This document shows positions 1 to 11,400 of a stretch of 64,000 nucleotides of DNA, in pieces. The translations under genes and the position numbers were made by a program. The stretch spans positions 44,524,663 through 44,588,662 of the forward strand of contig CM076943.1 in assembly GCA_039566865.1 (NCBI GenBank). The letters run 5' to 3'. Origin of the DNA: Aurelia coerulea. Taxonomy: Eukaryota; Cnidaria; Scyphozoa; Semaeostomeae; Ulmaridae. Under the pieces are notes generated by a model. The model was given only the letters and a program-made list of their open reading frames with translations. It made no database searches and had not been told where the DNA came from. Every line of letters starts with the position of its first letter. Within the stretch, counting starts at the first letter, position 1.

Positions 1-1
1 A

Positions 2-423
2 CAGTAAATCCCCGCATATAAGAACCTAAAAATATAAGAACCTACAAGCTGTTTTTCCTAACTTATGCACCTTGTAATTAAGAACCTGTTTCAGTTTGAT
101 GAAAATATGTTCTTATAGCAGGGGTAGCAAAGTTGATTTTGGATTGTCAGTGTTAAGTTCATTATGGTCCCAGTGGGCTTTTAATGTTTGAATCTCCTTC
201 CCTGCTGTTTGAAAGCTTAGCATTGGTTATTAGGTACATTATAACCTTGCCAAAACAACTAATAGGGCTGAAAATCATTGATGAAGGTTCTAAAATGGCC
301 TACGCAAGGTACTCTTCAAATAAGAATCATTATACCTTGAAATTTGGCTTAGTACTTTTAAAATAAGAACCTATTTCAGCCTAGCTCTCAGAAAAGTAGG
401 TTCTTATATGCGGGGATTTACTG
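2..423. mobile_element. MITE, family 'CAGTAAA(T/A)CCCGCAT'
   Basis: About 420 bp bounded by perfect inverted repeats of roughly 26 bp: CAGTAAATCCCCGCATATAA at the left and its reverse complement at the right. A TA follows the right end and an A precedes the left end, so a TA target duplication (Tc1/mariner style) is likely, but its left half is cut by the window edge. The interior contains further AAGAACC/GGTTCTT motifs and no coding potential. A related copy lies at 5948-6407 and fragments at about 5340-5382 and 13200-13260. Confidence 0.85.
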
Positions 424-2039
424 TATCCGAAATAAAGGTAACAGATTCGATCCCTAATAAGTTTTGAAGTACTCTTCGATAGTTAACTTGAAGATTAATA
501 CCTTTTGATTATCGAGAGTTGGAATATTAATCTTGAAAGTCCAAATTTGCGTTTGTATCGTAATAATTTTGTGAGAGGTCATACAAAAGGTATTTTAATC
601 AAGTAATTCAAGTAATGAAGATTGCAAGATAGCCCAGGGAATTATTTCGCTTATGAATAACTTTCATTATATTAGGCAGGTGTAATTCGAAGGTTTTCTT
701 GAATTAAGAACGATGTCTCTGCGGGACTAAATTCGTGAATCTAATTGTAAAGTTCAGTTTCGAATTTCTATGAAAATCGTTCCTAAGCTCGAGGTTTCTT
801 GCTGTACTTCGCCATATGATGGAGGAGATTCCACAACGCAGCGTGTTGACAGCTTAGGCCGAAATCCAAAAGGTCTGGTTTGGAGTTGGAGGCAAATTTG
901 GACTTTCAAGAATAATGTTTCAACTCTCAACGCCCTAATATCAACGAATGAGGTATTTATATTCAAATTGACTATTGAAGATTATTTGAATGTTATTGCG
1001 GATTGATTGAAGCTAAATTCTTGTTGCTACGCCGGGTCAAATCTGTTGCCCTTTCTTAGGACATCGCCCGGTATTTGACGACTAAACAAATTTTACTTAA
1101 GCATCAAATTTCATTTTAACAGTAATTTTAAAGTCTACTACATTTCTGCTTATCATTTCTGGTTGTTTGAAACCATAATACATAAAGTTGCGGCACCACA
1201 ACTGATAAACGAATGAAAAGGGAAATAAAAGATATGTGTGAGTTATTCGCTATCCTCGCACCAATCCAAGGAAGTCCAAGCAAGCCCTTGTGATTTAGCA
1301 TTTGCGCTGCGTGCGAACTGCAGCAGCAGCAAGCGTGTTTTGGTATTTTTTGTGCGTTTTGGAGATACAATTGTCAACTGATCCGACCGTGATAGTGTTT
1401 CAGGATTTAAGGTCAGTACACTATTTCGCTCACTGCTTATCCCTAAAAACCTTGGCCAAAGGTCACCTTGTATCTCATTGCGGCCAAAAAGGTAAAATTT
1501 ATCATACTGGATTCAGTTTCACTCCAGATGTCAGGTCAGTGTTGCGATGAATTTGTTGATGCAACGAGTGCAACTCATTTGGTGATCATATCATACCTTT
1601 CATTCGTTCTTCAGGTCTGTGTGTGTAAGAATGTCCCCAATGTTTTTGTTTCTTTGGAGTGCCAGGAAAGGCTGATTTTGCCAAATGGATTTCAGGCTTT
1701 TGTTTTCATGGATTATTTTCCAGTGTTTTTTTCAGTATTTTGTTGATTTTGTGAGGTGTTTTTGTCGAACGGTATGATGAAAGGGGGGTATTCTACCTTG
1801 TTTCTTCTGTTTGGAGTTTCCAAAGAGGGCATTTATTTGTGAAAGTTGTTGTACCTTTTGAAATTGTTGATCAATTTCCTGTATAGAGTATCCTCTTTTG
1901 ATGAGGTTAGTTTTTAGTTGTTCTAACTTGATTCTTAGAGTTTCGTTGTTTGTTATTATGCGTCGATATCTGAGCGCTTGGCTGTATATCACGCTTTGTT
2001 TACAAGTATCTGGGTTTACAAGTATTTGCGTCAAACAGT

Positions 2040-2255
2040 TTAGAAATTACGATTGTTTTAAGTTTTTTTGAAAATTTTTCTTGAATCTTGAAAAAGAAGA
2101 AAAGCACTCTAATTCTGAAAATATTGAAGATTTCAGAAAAGTCCAACAGTAGAATTACAGAGAAATAGCTAAAGTTTCATTGAAGTCATTCAGTTCAAAG
2201 AAATAGGTTACTCAATTTTACACCAGCCTATTCAAAGATTTGGAGCCTATGCTGC
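2040..2255. mobile_element. Half copy of the 'CAAATCTTTAAAAAGG' MITE
   Basis: This stretch matches the right half of the inverted-repeat family seen complete at 5393-6510 and ends in the diagnostic ACACCAGCCTATTCAAAGAT followed by TTGGAGCCTATGCT. No left terminus is seen. It lies just upstream of the first visible CWH43 exon and is non-coding. Confidence 0.6.
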
Positions 2256-2337
2256 CTGCGTGCAGACGCGGGAGCAGTGGCCTTTCAAACAGGGATTGTT
2301 TTTTTGCTCACCCGCTATCTGATTGGTTCTTTTATAG

Positions 2338-2473
2338 GCGCTGATGTGATTGGTGTATTAGAGAGTGATTGTTCTAGGCCTTATGTTGGCTCAACCGATT
2401 TCGTTTCCTATGTTGAAGAAGAACTTGGTTTTTATGCTGATTATGGACCAAAAACAAAAGATCATACATGGGG
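2338..2473 (+). CDS. CWH43: CWH43 exon (first in window)
   Basis: The acceptor is TTCTTTTATAG and the donor is GTAGGA. It begins with two bases of a split codon and ends with GG. It encodes [10 protein letters not shown] and then [16 protein letters not shown], the start of the EEP-like domain, where family members read LES or LES-like acidic motifs. Confidence 0.88.
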
Positions 2474-5400
2474 GTAGGAAAATAGAATGTTGCTGTTGTA
2501 TTATGTTGTTGAATTTGTTGGAAAAAGGCTTTTGGTTTTACCGTAAAAGCTCTATTAAGCCCCCGGGGGGCTTATTTAATTTTGGACACTAGAGGGCCAG
2601 TAGATCAAAGCTACAACACATTTTACTGTTTTACCTGATCGAAATCGGCTACTCTATGTTGAAATTATGAGGGATTTTTTGTCAAGAGATCCCCTTCAAG
2701 AAACCTTCAAAACAGGCCTAAAATTATTACCAAATTTCCGCCTTATAGCAATGACTTTTCTTGCTGTAGCACGTGTTATCCCTTTGGGAGGACAAAATTG
2801 TTATCCCTGGGAGCATAACAATATTATTAAGGGTGATTTTATTCTTCCAAGAGGAAAACACGTGCAAAAACGGACAGGGTTCGATCCCCCGTAGAGCCCC
2901 ACGATTGGAGTGTTATGACAAGGGGTCACGGACTCGATTAGATCTTCCACACTTCTGCAATCCCAGCGCTTGGCGCTAAAAACCACAATTTCATGTTCCT
3001 TTTCACCTTCACCTTATCTGAGAAATACTGCAAACGATTTAGTTTCTTTTTTTCTTTTTTCTAGGGCAGCGATAATCTCACGATACCCAATTATCAAATC
3101 TGAACATCATTTATTACCCTCACCAGAAGGTAACATGAATTTTCTTTCGATTTTGCCCTGTACCGAATTTTGAAGGATAAAAGTGTTTTTCAATGGGACT
3201 TTATTTCAAATTCGTTACTTTTGTTCTATTTGTCATCTTTTAACAACGGAGTTAGGACACTTATCCATGTTTTGATTATATTTCATATACCTCGTTTCTG
3301 TTGCCTTTGTTTCGTTCTTTTGTTGTTTCGTTGTTTCGTTGTTTCGTTGTTTTGTTTTTCCTTGTTTTTGTCCTTGTCTTTGTCTTTGAGCAACATTCAA
3401 ACTGAAGTTCGCATTATCGCTTTCAGCTTAGCCTGCGTTCCAGACCACTTGAGTTTACAACTGAGTAGAAACTTCTAGATACTGAAATAGAAAAACAAAT
3501 TCTGTTCAGAATTTAAAAATAGCCTTAAAGTAGCCTGTGTTCCAGACCACTTGAAAAGGAAAGTGGTCTGTAACGCAGCACTAATCCATGTTCAGACGAT
3601 GAATTGAATTGCGAAATAATTAAGGGCATTCTTTCACATATCTGATTGGCTGCAATGAAGTCAGTGATCAACACAACGGATGTCTTTGTGAAAATGTGTG
3701 TTTGAAACCAACCAGGGCTGATCATTATCACTTTGTACGGGCGTAAAAACTCAATAGGATTAGCAGGCATTCAAATCTCCTATTCTTTGTATCATATTGT
3801 GAGTTCTTCGCATGAGACAGGCCTTTCTCTCTGATAACAAAACAAATAGTGATTATGCGAATTATTAGTTGCATATATTAATTTTTCTTGAGATTCTGAA
3901 GAAAATTTCTGAGCACGGATTAGTGCTCTGTTACACAGACCACTTTCCTTTCCAAGTGGTCTTGAACACAGGCTATTTCAGCTTGATCATTCGAATCAAC
4001 TCCCTTGTACTCATGTGTGTTAGTGCGCCTTCGCAGGAGGAAATTTTGTGGTTTGAAACCTGTTCGTCTGCAAAAGCACACTAACACACAGGAATACAAG
4101 GAAGGTAGATTTGACTGACCAAACTGAAAACGATTAGGCCAAGTTCAGTTGAAATGTTGCTCAAAGATAAAGCCAAGGAGAAGCAAAACAAAGAAAACAA
4201 GAACAATACGAACTAGGTAAATAGAAAAACATAGGGCTCAAATCTTTAAAAAGATCGGTGTAAAATTCGATTACAATTTTCTTTTAATTAAATGACTTGG
4301 AAGGAACTTTGGGTTTTTTGCTGTAAATCTGCCGTGGAAATTTATTGATATCTTGACGTCATCAAATTTCTAAATCCTAAACCAAAAAAGCTACAGATTT
4401 TTGCTTACCACCATATTGTAGACCTTGATAAACAATGGTTTTCTTGAAGGTTATATCACTTTTCCTCTATTGGTTTAGGATTTAAATGATTCAATTTTTT
4501 TCAAAATTTTCCATGAGTTTTTTCAAAAATGATTAAATTGCCGTCTTTTTGAAGCCAATCAAGATATCAGGAAATTTCCACAGCAGATTTACAGCAAAGT
4601 ACCATAAGTTCCTTTCAAGCTAATCAATTTAAAGAAGATGTCATAGAATGTTACACCCACCTTTTTAGAAATTTGAAAGATTTGAGCCCTAGTAATAGAT
4701 ATCTACAGTAAACATAGCATGGGTGTCCTAGTACTCTTGGTTTTCAATGCCTTTGGAAACTTGGACTATTCATTCCTAATAATTTCAATGTAAAATAGAG
4801 AACATCCCCGTTGAATCGCTATTGACAATACATTTTCTTTTCGTTCAGGTGAACTTGCCCCCGCAGTTTCAGCGTCTGTCAATATATCTGGTAGGATTGT
4901 TGATTTTCTTGTGGTTCACATGGGAAATGATAGGTTTGTTTGGCTTTTTTTTGCGTCATTACGGGTTGAATCATAATATCGGGTGAGCCAGAAAAAAGTT
5001 CCACTTTTGAAAGTCATAGGACCAAGAAAGCATAGGTTCCAAATCTTTGAAAAGGTTGGTGTAAATTTCTATGACCTATTTTTTCGAACTGAATGGCTTC
5101 AAAGATACTTTAACTATTTTCTGCTACATTTTACTGTTGGAATTTTCTGAGATCTTTAACATTTTAGATTAGCATTTAACATTTTCAATATTAAGGTCAA
5201 TTCAGAATAAGGTTTCAGAACCGGCAAATTGTTTTTGAAGACTTCAACAAAAATTTTCGAAAAAAAACTTTAAAACAATTGTAATTTCTAAACTTTTCGA
5301 TAAAAATGAAATCATTTCGAAGAAAACCAAGTCAGCCTGGGTTCTTAAATAATGAATAAAATTGATAGGTTCTTATAAAATGGTAGCCTAATTAGCATAG

Positions 5401-8400
5401 GTTTCAAATCTTTAAAAAGGTTGGTGTAAAATTCAGTGACCTATTTCTTTGAACTGAATAACTTCAAAGAAACTTGAGCTATTTCTCTATAATTCTGCCG
5501 TTGGACTTTTCTGAAATCTTCAATATTTTAAGAATTAGAGTGTCTTTCTTCTTTTTCAAGAATTCAAGAAAAATTTTCAAAAACGTAAAACCATCGTAGT
5601 TTTTAAACTGTTTGGTGCAACATGAAATAGTTTCCAAAAAACCATAGTTTATAATAATAATAATAGTAAATAATAAATGTTGGTTAAGGGGCTGGAAGGC
5701 CAAGGCCTATAAAACCCTGATTGTCTATGATTACTAATCTAGTTTAGTTTGAATTCGAATTTTGAATCCCCGTGTAGGCGGTCAATTCTAAAGTTTATGG
5801 ATGTCTACAATATGTATCAGGCAAAAGCTTGTCTGATTAGAAGTTTGATGAAGTCACATCTTCAAGTGAGTTGAAAGATAAAATACGATGTAATTCGAGA
5901 AACAAAATTCAAGATTTCTGAACAGTCTAATGGTAGGATTGTAGATACAGTAAAAACCCGCATTTAAGAACCTTACATTTTGAAATTACCCTGTTTAGGT
6001 TTTTATGCATATGATACTATTCTTGAAAACAGGATGCAATGTTCTTAAATAGGTTCTTATCAAAGAATTAATTACAGATCTTCGGGAATTTAGGCCAAAT
6101 ATAAGAAAACAAGGTTTTCACGTATCACGACACAATTTTATAAAGAACAACCTTATCTACCTTGCCTTATCTGTATCAAATCCATTCATACAAGGAATGT
6201 TTTACATATGCTTTATATCGATTGGCTAAATTTCTTAACACGTTTTATCACATATTACCGACCAGTATTTTACATTCAACTTTTTTTAAGATAAGAACCT
6301 TCGTTGAATTTCAGGATGAATAGGTTCTTCTGTAATGGGATGAAATTAGAACATTTTAGGCCTTAGGTTCTTAAAAGTGGGTGGTTCTTATATGCGGGTT
6401 TTTACTGCAAGTGGATAATGTTTCTTTCAAGCCTTTCAATTTAAAAAAATTGGTCATAGAATCTTAAACAAATCTTTCAAAACCGATTTAAAGATTTGGA
6501 ACCTATGCTGTATATCATTATCATAATTATCGTTATATTCAAAGTTGGCAACTTACATTGCTACATAAAAATTCATGCCAACAAATTAATTAAAATCCAA
6601 CTGGAAAATATATACAAGTAAAACTAACAGTCAATAAAATTACAAAAAATTCATAAAATCTACAGGGTGTCCCAAGATAATTGTGCCCCGTTTGTCTGAA
6701 GATTGTGACAAAACGGCAAGAGATTCTTGCAAAACTTTTGCATGATGGTGCTCTTCAAATGTTCAATTAAAGTTTGCTCCCATCCCCATTAAAATCCGTT
6801 GCATAATGATGGAGCTATGACCTTCAGGAGACCAAATTTGCCCCATCACTTAAACCAGCGGTCGGCCATTTTGTCTTATTATTTTGCAGCGATAAATTGC
6901 TTCATGGATTGAAAATCAAACAGCAGCCTCCAATGTCATAGCTCTCGTGAAAATTCCGATAATCCTCGGAGAGTTCCACTATTTCTGACCTCAGACAAAT
7001 TATTTCTTATTACATGTGAAGATACTTATCACTGCAAAATAATAAGACAAAATGGCCGACTGCTGGTTTCAGTCATCAGGCAACTTTGGTCTTCTGAAGG
7101 TCATAGCGCCATCATTTTTCAACGGATTTTTATAAGGATGGTTGCAAACTTTAATTGGATATCTGAAGAGCAACATCATGCAAAAGTTTGGCGAGAATGT
7201 TTTGACGTTTTATCGCAATCTTCAGGCAAACGGAGCATAAATTTTTTGGGACACCCTGTATATTATGAACAAAATACAAGGAGTACTCGCTTGATTGAAA
7301 TGAATCGAAGGCTGCTTGATAGCCGAGAGATCTCAAATGATTTTGCAATTAATCTCCCGTACTTATTATCGCCGCTGGAAATATTGGTAAATTGGACTTT
7401 ACGAAAAATTTCTCCCACAACGGGAACGGGAACTGTGTGTACTAAGGGCTAGCCTGCGTGCAGCCTCTACTGTCACTGCGGGGTGGAGAGGAGGAGGAAA
7501 GAGCGGAAATTTCCGCTCTTTCCTCCTCCTCTCCACCCCGCAGTGACAGTAGAGGCTGCACGCAGGCTAACTAAGGGCCTGTTTAAATGAGGAAAAACAC
7601 CTCACCTGCCAGACCCGGGGCTCGCAGGTGAGGTAAATTTCAGCCACCGTTTATATGAGATTTTTGCCTCGTCTGTCAGCCCCAGGGCTGAGAGGCGAGG
7701 TAAAGTAAAGTCTCTCATCTGTGAAATCAGAACGAATTAACCAATAAAAATCAACGAAGAAAGACAATACACCTCACCATACCGGTAGTGTTTCGTTTAT
7801 ATGGACAAATTTCACCTCGCCCAGGTGAGATTTCACCTCTGGTGAGGCGATATCTCACCATACCCGTGGTGTCGCGTTTGTCATATAAACTCGAAATGGA
7901 AAAGCAATGGGATTCTATAGGAAGGAAGAATCTCGCCTGTCAGCCCTGGGTCTGGCAGGTGAGGTGTTTTTCCCATATAAACAAGCCCTAAATTTATTTA
8001 CACCATTCCTGTTACTGCATGAGGGACTAATTTTCCCTTGATGCCGAAAAGTTGCACATTTGACGTTATTGAATCGAAATCTTACCCTCCCTGTAACGGA
8101 GAACGGTGTATGCGCATTTAGTATGACTTTTCCCGGTTACAGGGTGAGTAAAGTTTAAATGGCACATCTACCCGATACTATAAAATCGTGGCTCGATGAT
8201 AGCTGTCGTGTATAGTGTAAACTGGGCCTAATTCTTTCAAATCTGTATTTCTACAGGGATGATCTGGATCGCAAGCTGCAAGCAGAAGAGTTGGCCAAAA
8301 TAATGGATGCCAGGTATTTCCATTCAGATATCCCTTGTCCCTTCCCTTTTGTTAACTGCCTTCAAAGCTCTATAAATCCCCTCTCAATCTTTTCTTAGGA

Positions 8401-11400
8401 ATTTATTTTAAGTGAGCTGAGGCGATTTCTAGCTTTTGAAAGCTAATTTTGGCCCACTATGCATGCCGCATCCAGGCATGGGACCCCTAGTTTAACGTCC
8501 TTTCCGAAGGATGTCGAAATGAGTTGCGAGGTCAGGGCTCCGAGAGGTCACCCATCCGGAGTTTGACCTCACTCAACCGAGCTTAATTTCAGACACCTGA
8601 CGGAAACCGTTTAAGCCGCTCGGCCACTCACCCCACACTCCCCTCTAAAGCCTCCCTCTCTAATAAGTCCGTCCCTCTTAGGCATCTGAATTAGCCCATC
8701 CCTCCCTATCTAGCCCCCTTTCCACTTCTATCCAATGTCACAGGTTACCATAGATTTTCCGTTTATTTAGCTGAAAAAGTTTGCATGTTTATTTTGATAT
8801 AGTTTGGGATAAAAACTGTGTCGAATTTGTGTACAGTAAAAAAATGCATCGAAGGAAGTGGAGATTAGGAACCTCCAGGAGGCTGACTTTTGGCCAATCG
8901 AGCACCTTTATGTAAGAACTAAGAACCACTGTATGAATGTATAGGAACCATTTCAGCTTTTACAGAAAATCACACGTTTTTTTATGCAGGTTTATAATTT
9001 ATTCTTCCCGTAAAATTGTATGTTGACTCCTCAAAATATGGGGTAAAAGAACTAAAAAGCTGTCATTTATATCCTTGTCATTTGAAGTTTTGAATCGAGG
9101 GGCAAATCACTCATTCGCCAAAGCGTACGAGATTTTTTTAGAACAAAAGGATTTTTGCGGTTTTTGGATGGATTTTTCTAGAAAACAAAAGGATTTTTGC
9201 GGTTTTTGGATGGATTTTTCTAGAAAACAAAAGGATTTTTGCGGTTTTTGGATGGATTTTTCTAGAAAACAAAAGGATTTTTGCAAAGGCGTGCTAGATT
9301 TTGAGAATGAAATGCACCTCCTTTTGAATTAACCTCTTCTCTAATATAATATTCCCTTCCCTCCTCTCTTTTAAGCCCCCTGTGGCATCTCCGAAATTGA
9401 ATAAGCCCCTGGGAGCTTTATAGAGCTTTTACGGTATCGTTGTATGCTAAGTGCCGCAATGAATCTGTTACATGCTTTGTACGGAACCCTAGAATCTTTT
9501 AGGATCCTACTGTCCAGTCCGGAATACGCGGAGGCTCTGCAATAAATGAGGCAGTTGAACATTTCTAAATCTTAACAGTTTACTATCTACAATGTTAACT
9601 TTCAGTGCCAAGAAATACTCTATTTAATGGATTTTATTTGTAATGTACTTTTCTGTTGGTATTCAAGAGTTTTTCACAAGTGTCCGATTACCACCGCCGT
9701 CCGATTACCACCGCCAGCACCCTAGATCAAGATTCGATTGATGAATGCACAAAATATAGGGTCAGCTTAGACTCGAACGTAGTCCCAGTTATCGCGGCAA
9801 CACCCAGTTGTCGCGGCAACAACGACAACAACCATTTTTGGTTATAGAATCAGCCTAGGGTCAGGTTTTTGACTGTTTGATGATGAGTCCCTGTCAACCA
9901 AGGTATACCGTAGGGATACAAGGGGCTTAGGTGATCAGTCTAGCCGGTGCGCGTAGACGTTTTTAAAGTGGAATTTCGCCTTTTTTAAGTCTCGTCGCTA
10001 TGTTTTGACTTGATTCTTTTCTGATACAAAGGTTCCTTTTTAAACAGCAAAAATCCTGTCGTATTTCTTGGCTACGTCACCTCCGCTCCAGGCAGTCGAG
10101 ATCATTTGCATTTGATGGATTCTGGCCGTACAAAGGTATGCCTTCCAAAATATTTTGGTTCAAACTTCATTTTTTTTCGTTTTTCATTTTAAATTATTTA
10201 TACACAAAAGTCCCTTCAGCTATATCTAGTACTACATAAACAAAAGTTTTATTAATTAATATCATATACATACTAAAATACTGAAGGCTAATGGCATTGC
10301 TGATCTTCCAGGGACTCGTGTTAGGGATTTCATTTCAGACATTAAGAGCTGAATAGGAAAATCCTTTTTTGCCATACTCCAGATTGTACCTCGGAATCTG
10401 AAGATCTCTGTAGAATCACGTGTTGTAGCTTGAGTATTGGGATGTTCGTTGGAATTTGTTCCAGAGAGTCTGTTCATGATCTTATAGGCCATAACGGCAC
10501 GATCAAACATGACAAGTTGCTCAGCATGAAGGAAATTATTTGACCAAACTTAGGGACTCCAAGTATTTTGGTTCAAACTAAGAGACTCCTAAGCTAACAG
10601 TAGAATTGAAACTTTTCTGCGACGTGTTTCGTACTTGTTTGGGCAGAGGAAATGTAGCTAAAGTGTTGTCCCACATTGGATGTTGGATTGCGTTTAACTG
10701 TGGGTCAGTCCAATCCCTTTTGTTGAACTCCAACGAATTTGGGATCAACCGATAGCCGAGAAGATGCCCATGTTGACAAAATTGTTTGAAAGATTTGAAA
10801 TTATTAAACTGGTTTTTTTACGATTTTAGGAATTTCGACAGCATTTTCCATGTTGAATTCAATTCAATTCAATTCAATTTTCTTTGTAGATCACAAAATC
10901 CTAATACAGTGCATAACATAATAAAGCTGTATTCTACACGACCCAAGAAAAGCAGGGCTTATCTAGCTTGGGCCGTTAACAAAACAATAATAAGAATAAC
11001 AAAGGAAATTATATATTTAATTCAAACATACATGGAGTATGATACCTAAATGTACAAGAATACAATACAAATGAGGCAAAAAGCCATTTTCTGTTCAAAG
11101 TTTGGTTGCATTTTATGTTATGCTTGGTTGTTAATAGGTAGCAAATATTGTTTCTGTAGGTTTGATACTAAAGGATTTTGAGTTTGGAATTGATTTCAAA
11201 CCAGAGGGGAGATTGTTCCAGAGGCGAGCTGCAACATTTCTCAGCATGTTGTCTTCCCACTTTTTATTTGACTTGTAAATCTTATAGTCAAATTAATGTC
11301 TAGTTTCGTTTTGTGAGAATCTTCGTTTGTTTTGAAGTAATTTTCAAAAACTTCAGGTATGTTATCATTTTTAGAATGTATATCACACATCAGCTTCAGA

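Noticed and set aside
4978..5010. Solo GGGTGAGCCAGAAAAAAGTT terminus as a complete element
   Set aside because: No matching inverse end was found nearby, so it is only noted as a terminus of the shared-end group.
6661..7260. CRISPR-like or regularly spaced repeats
   Set aside because: All repeats here are inverted or contiguous tandem repeats without uniform spacers, and the DNA is clearly animal.
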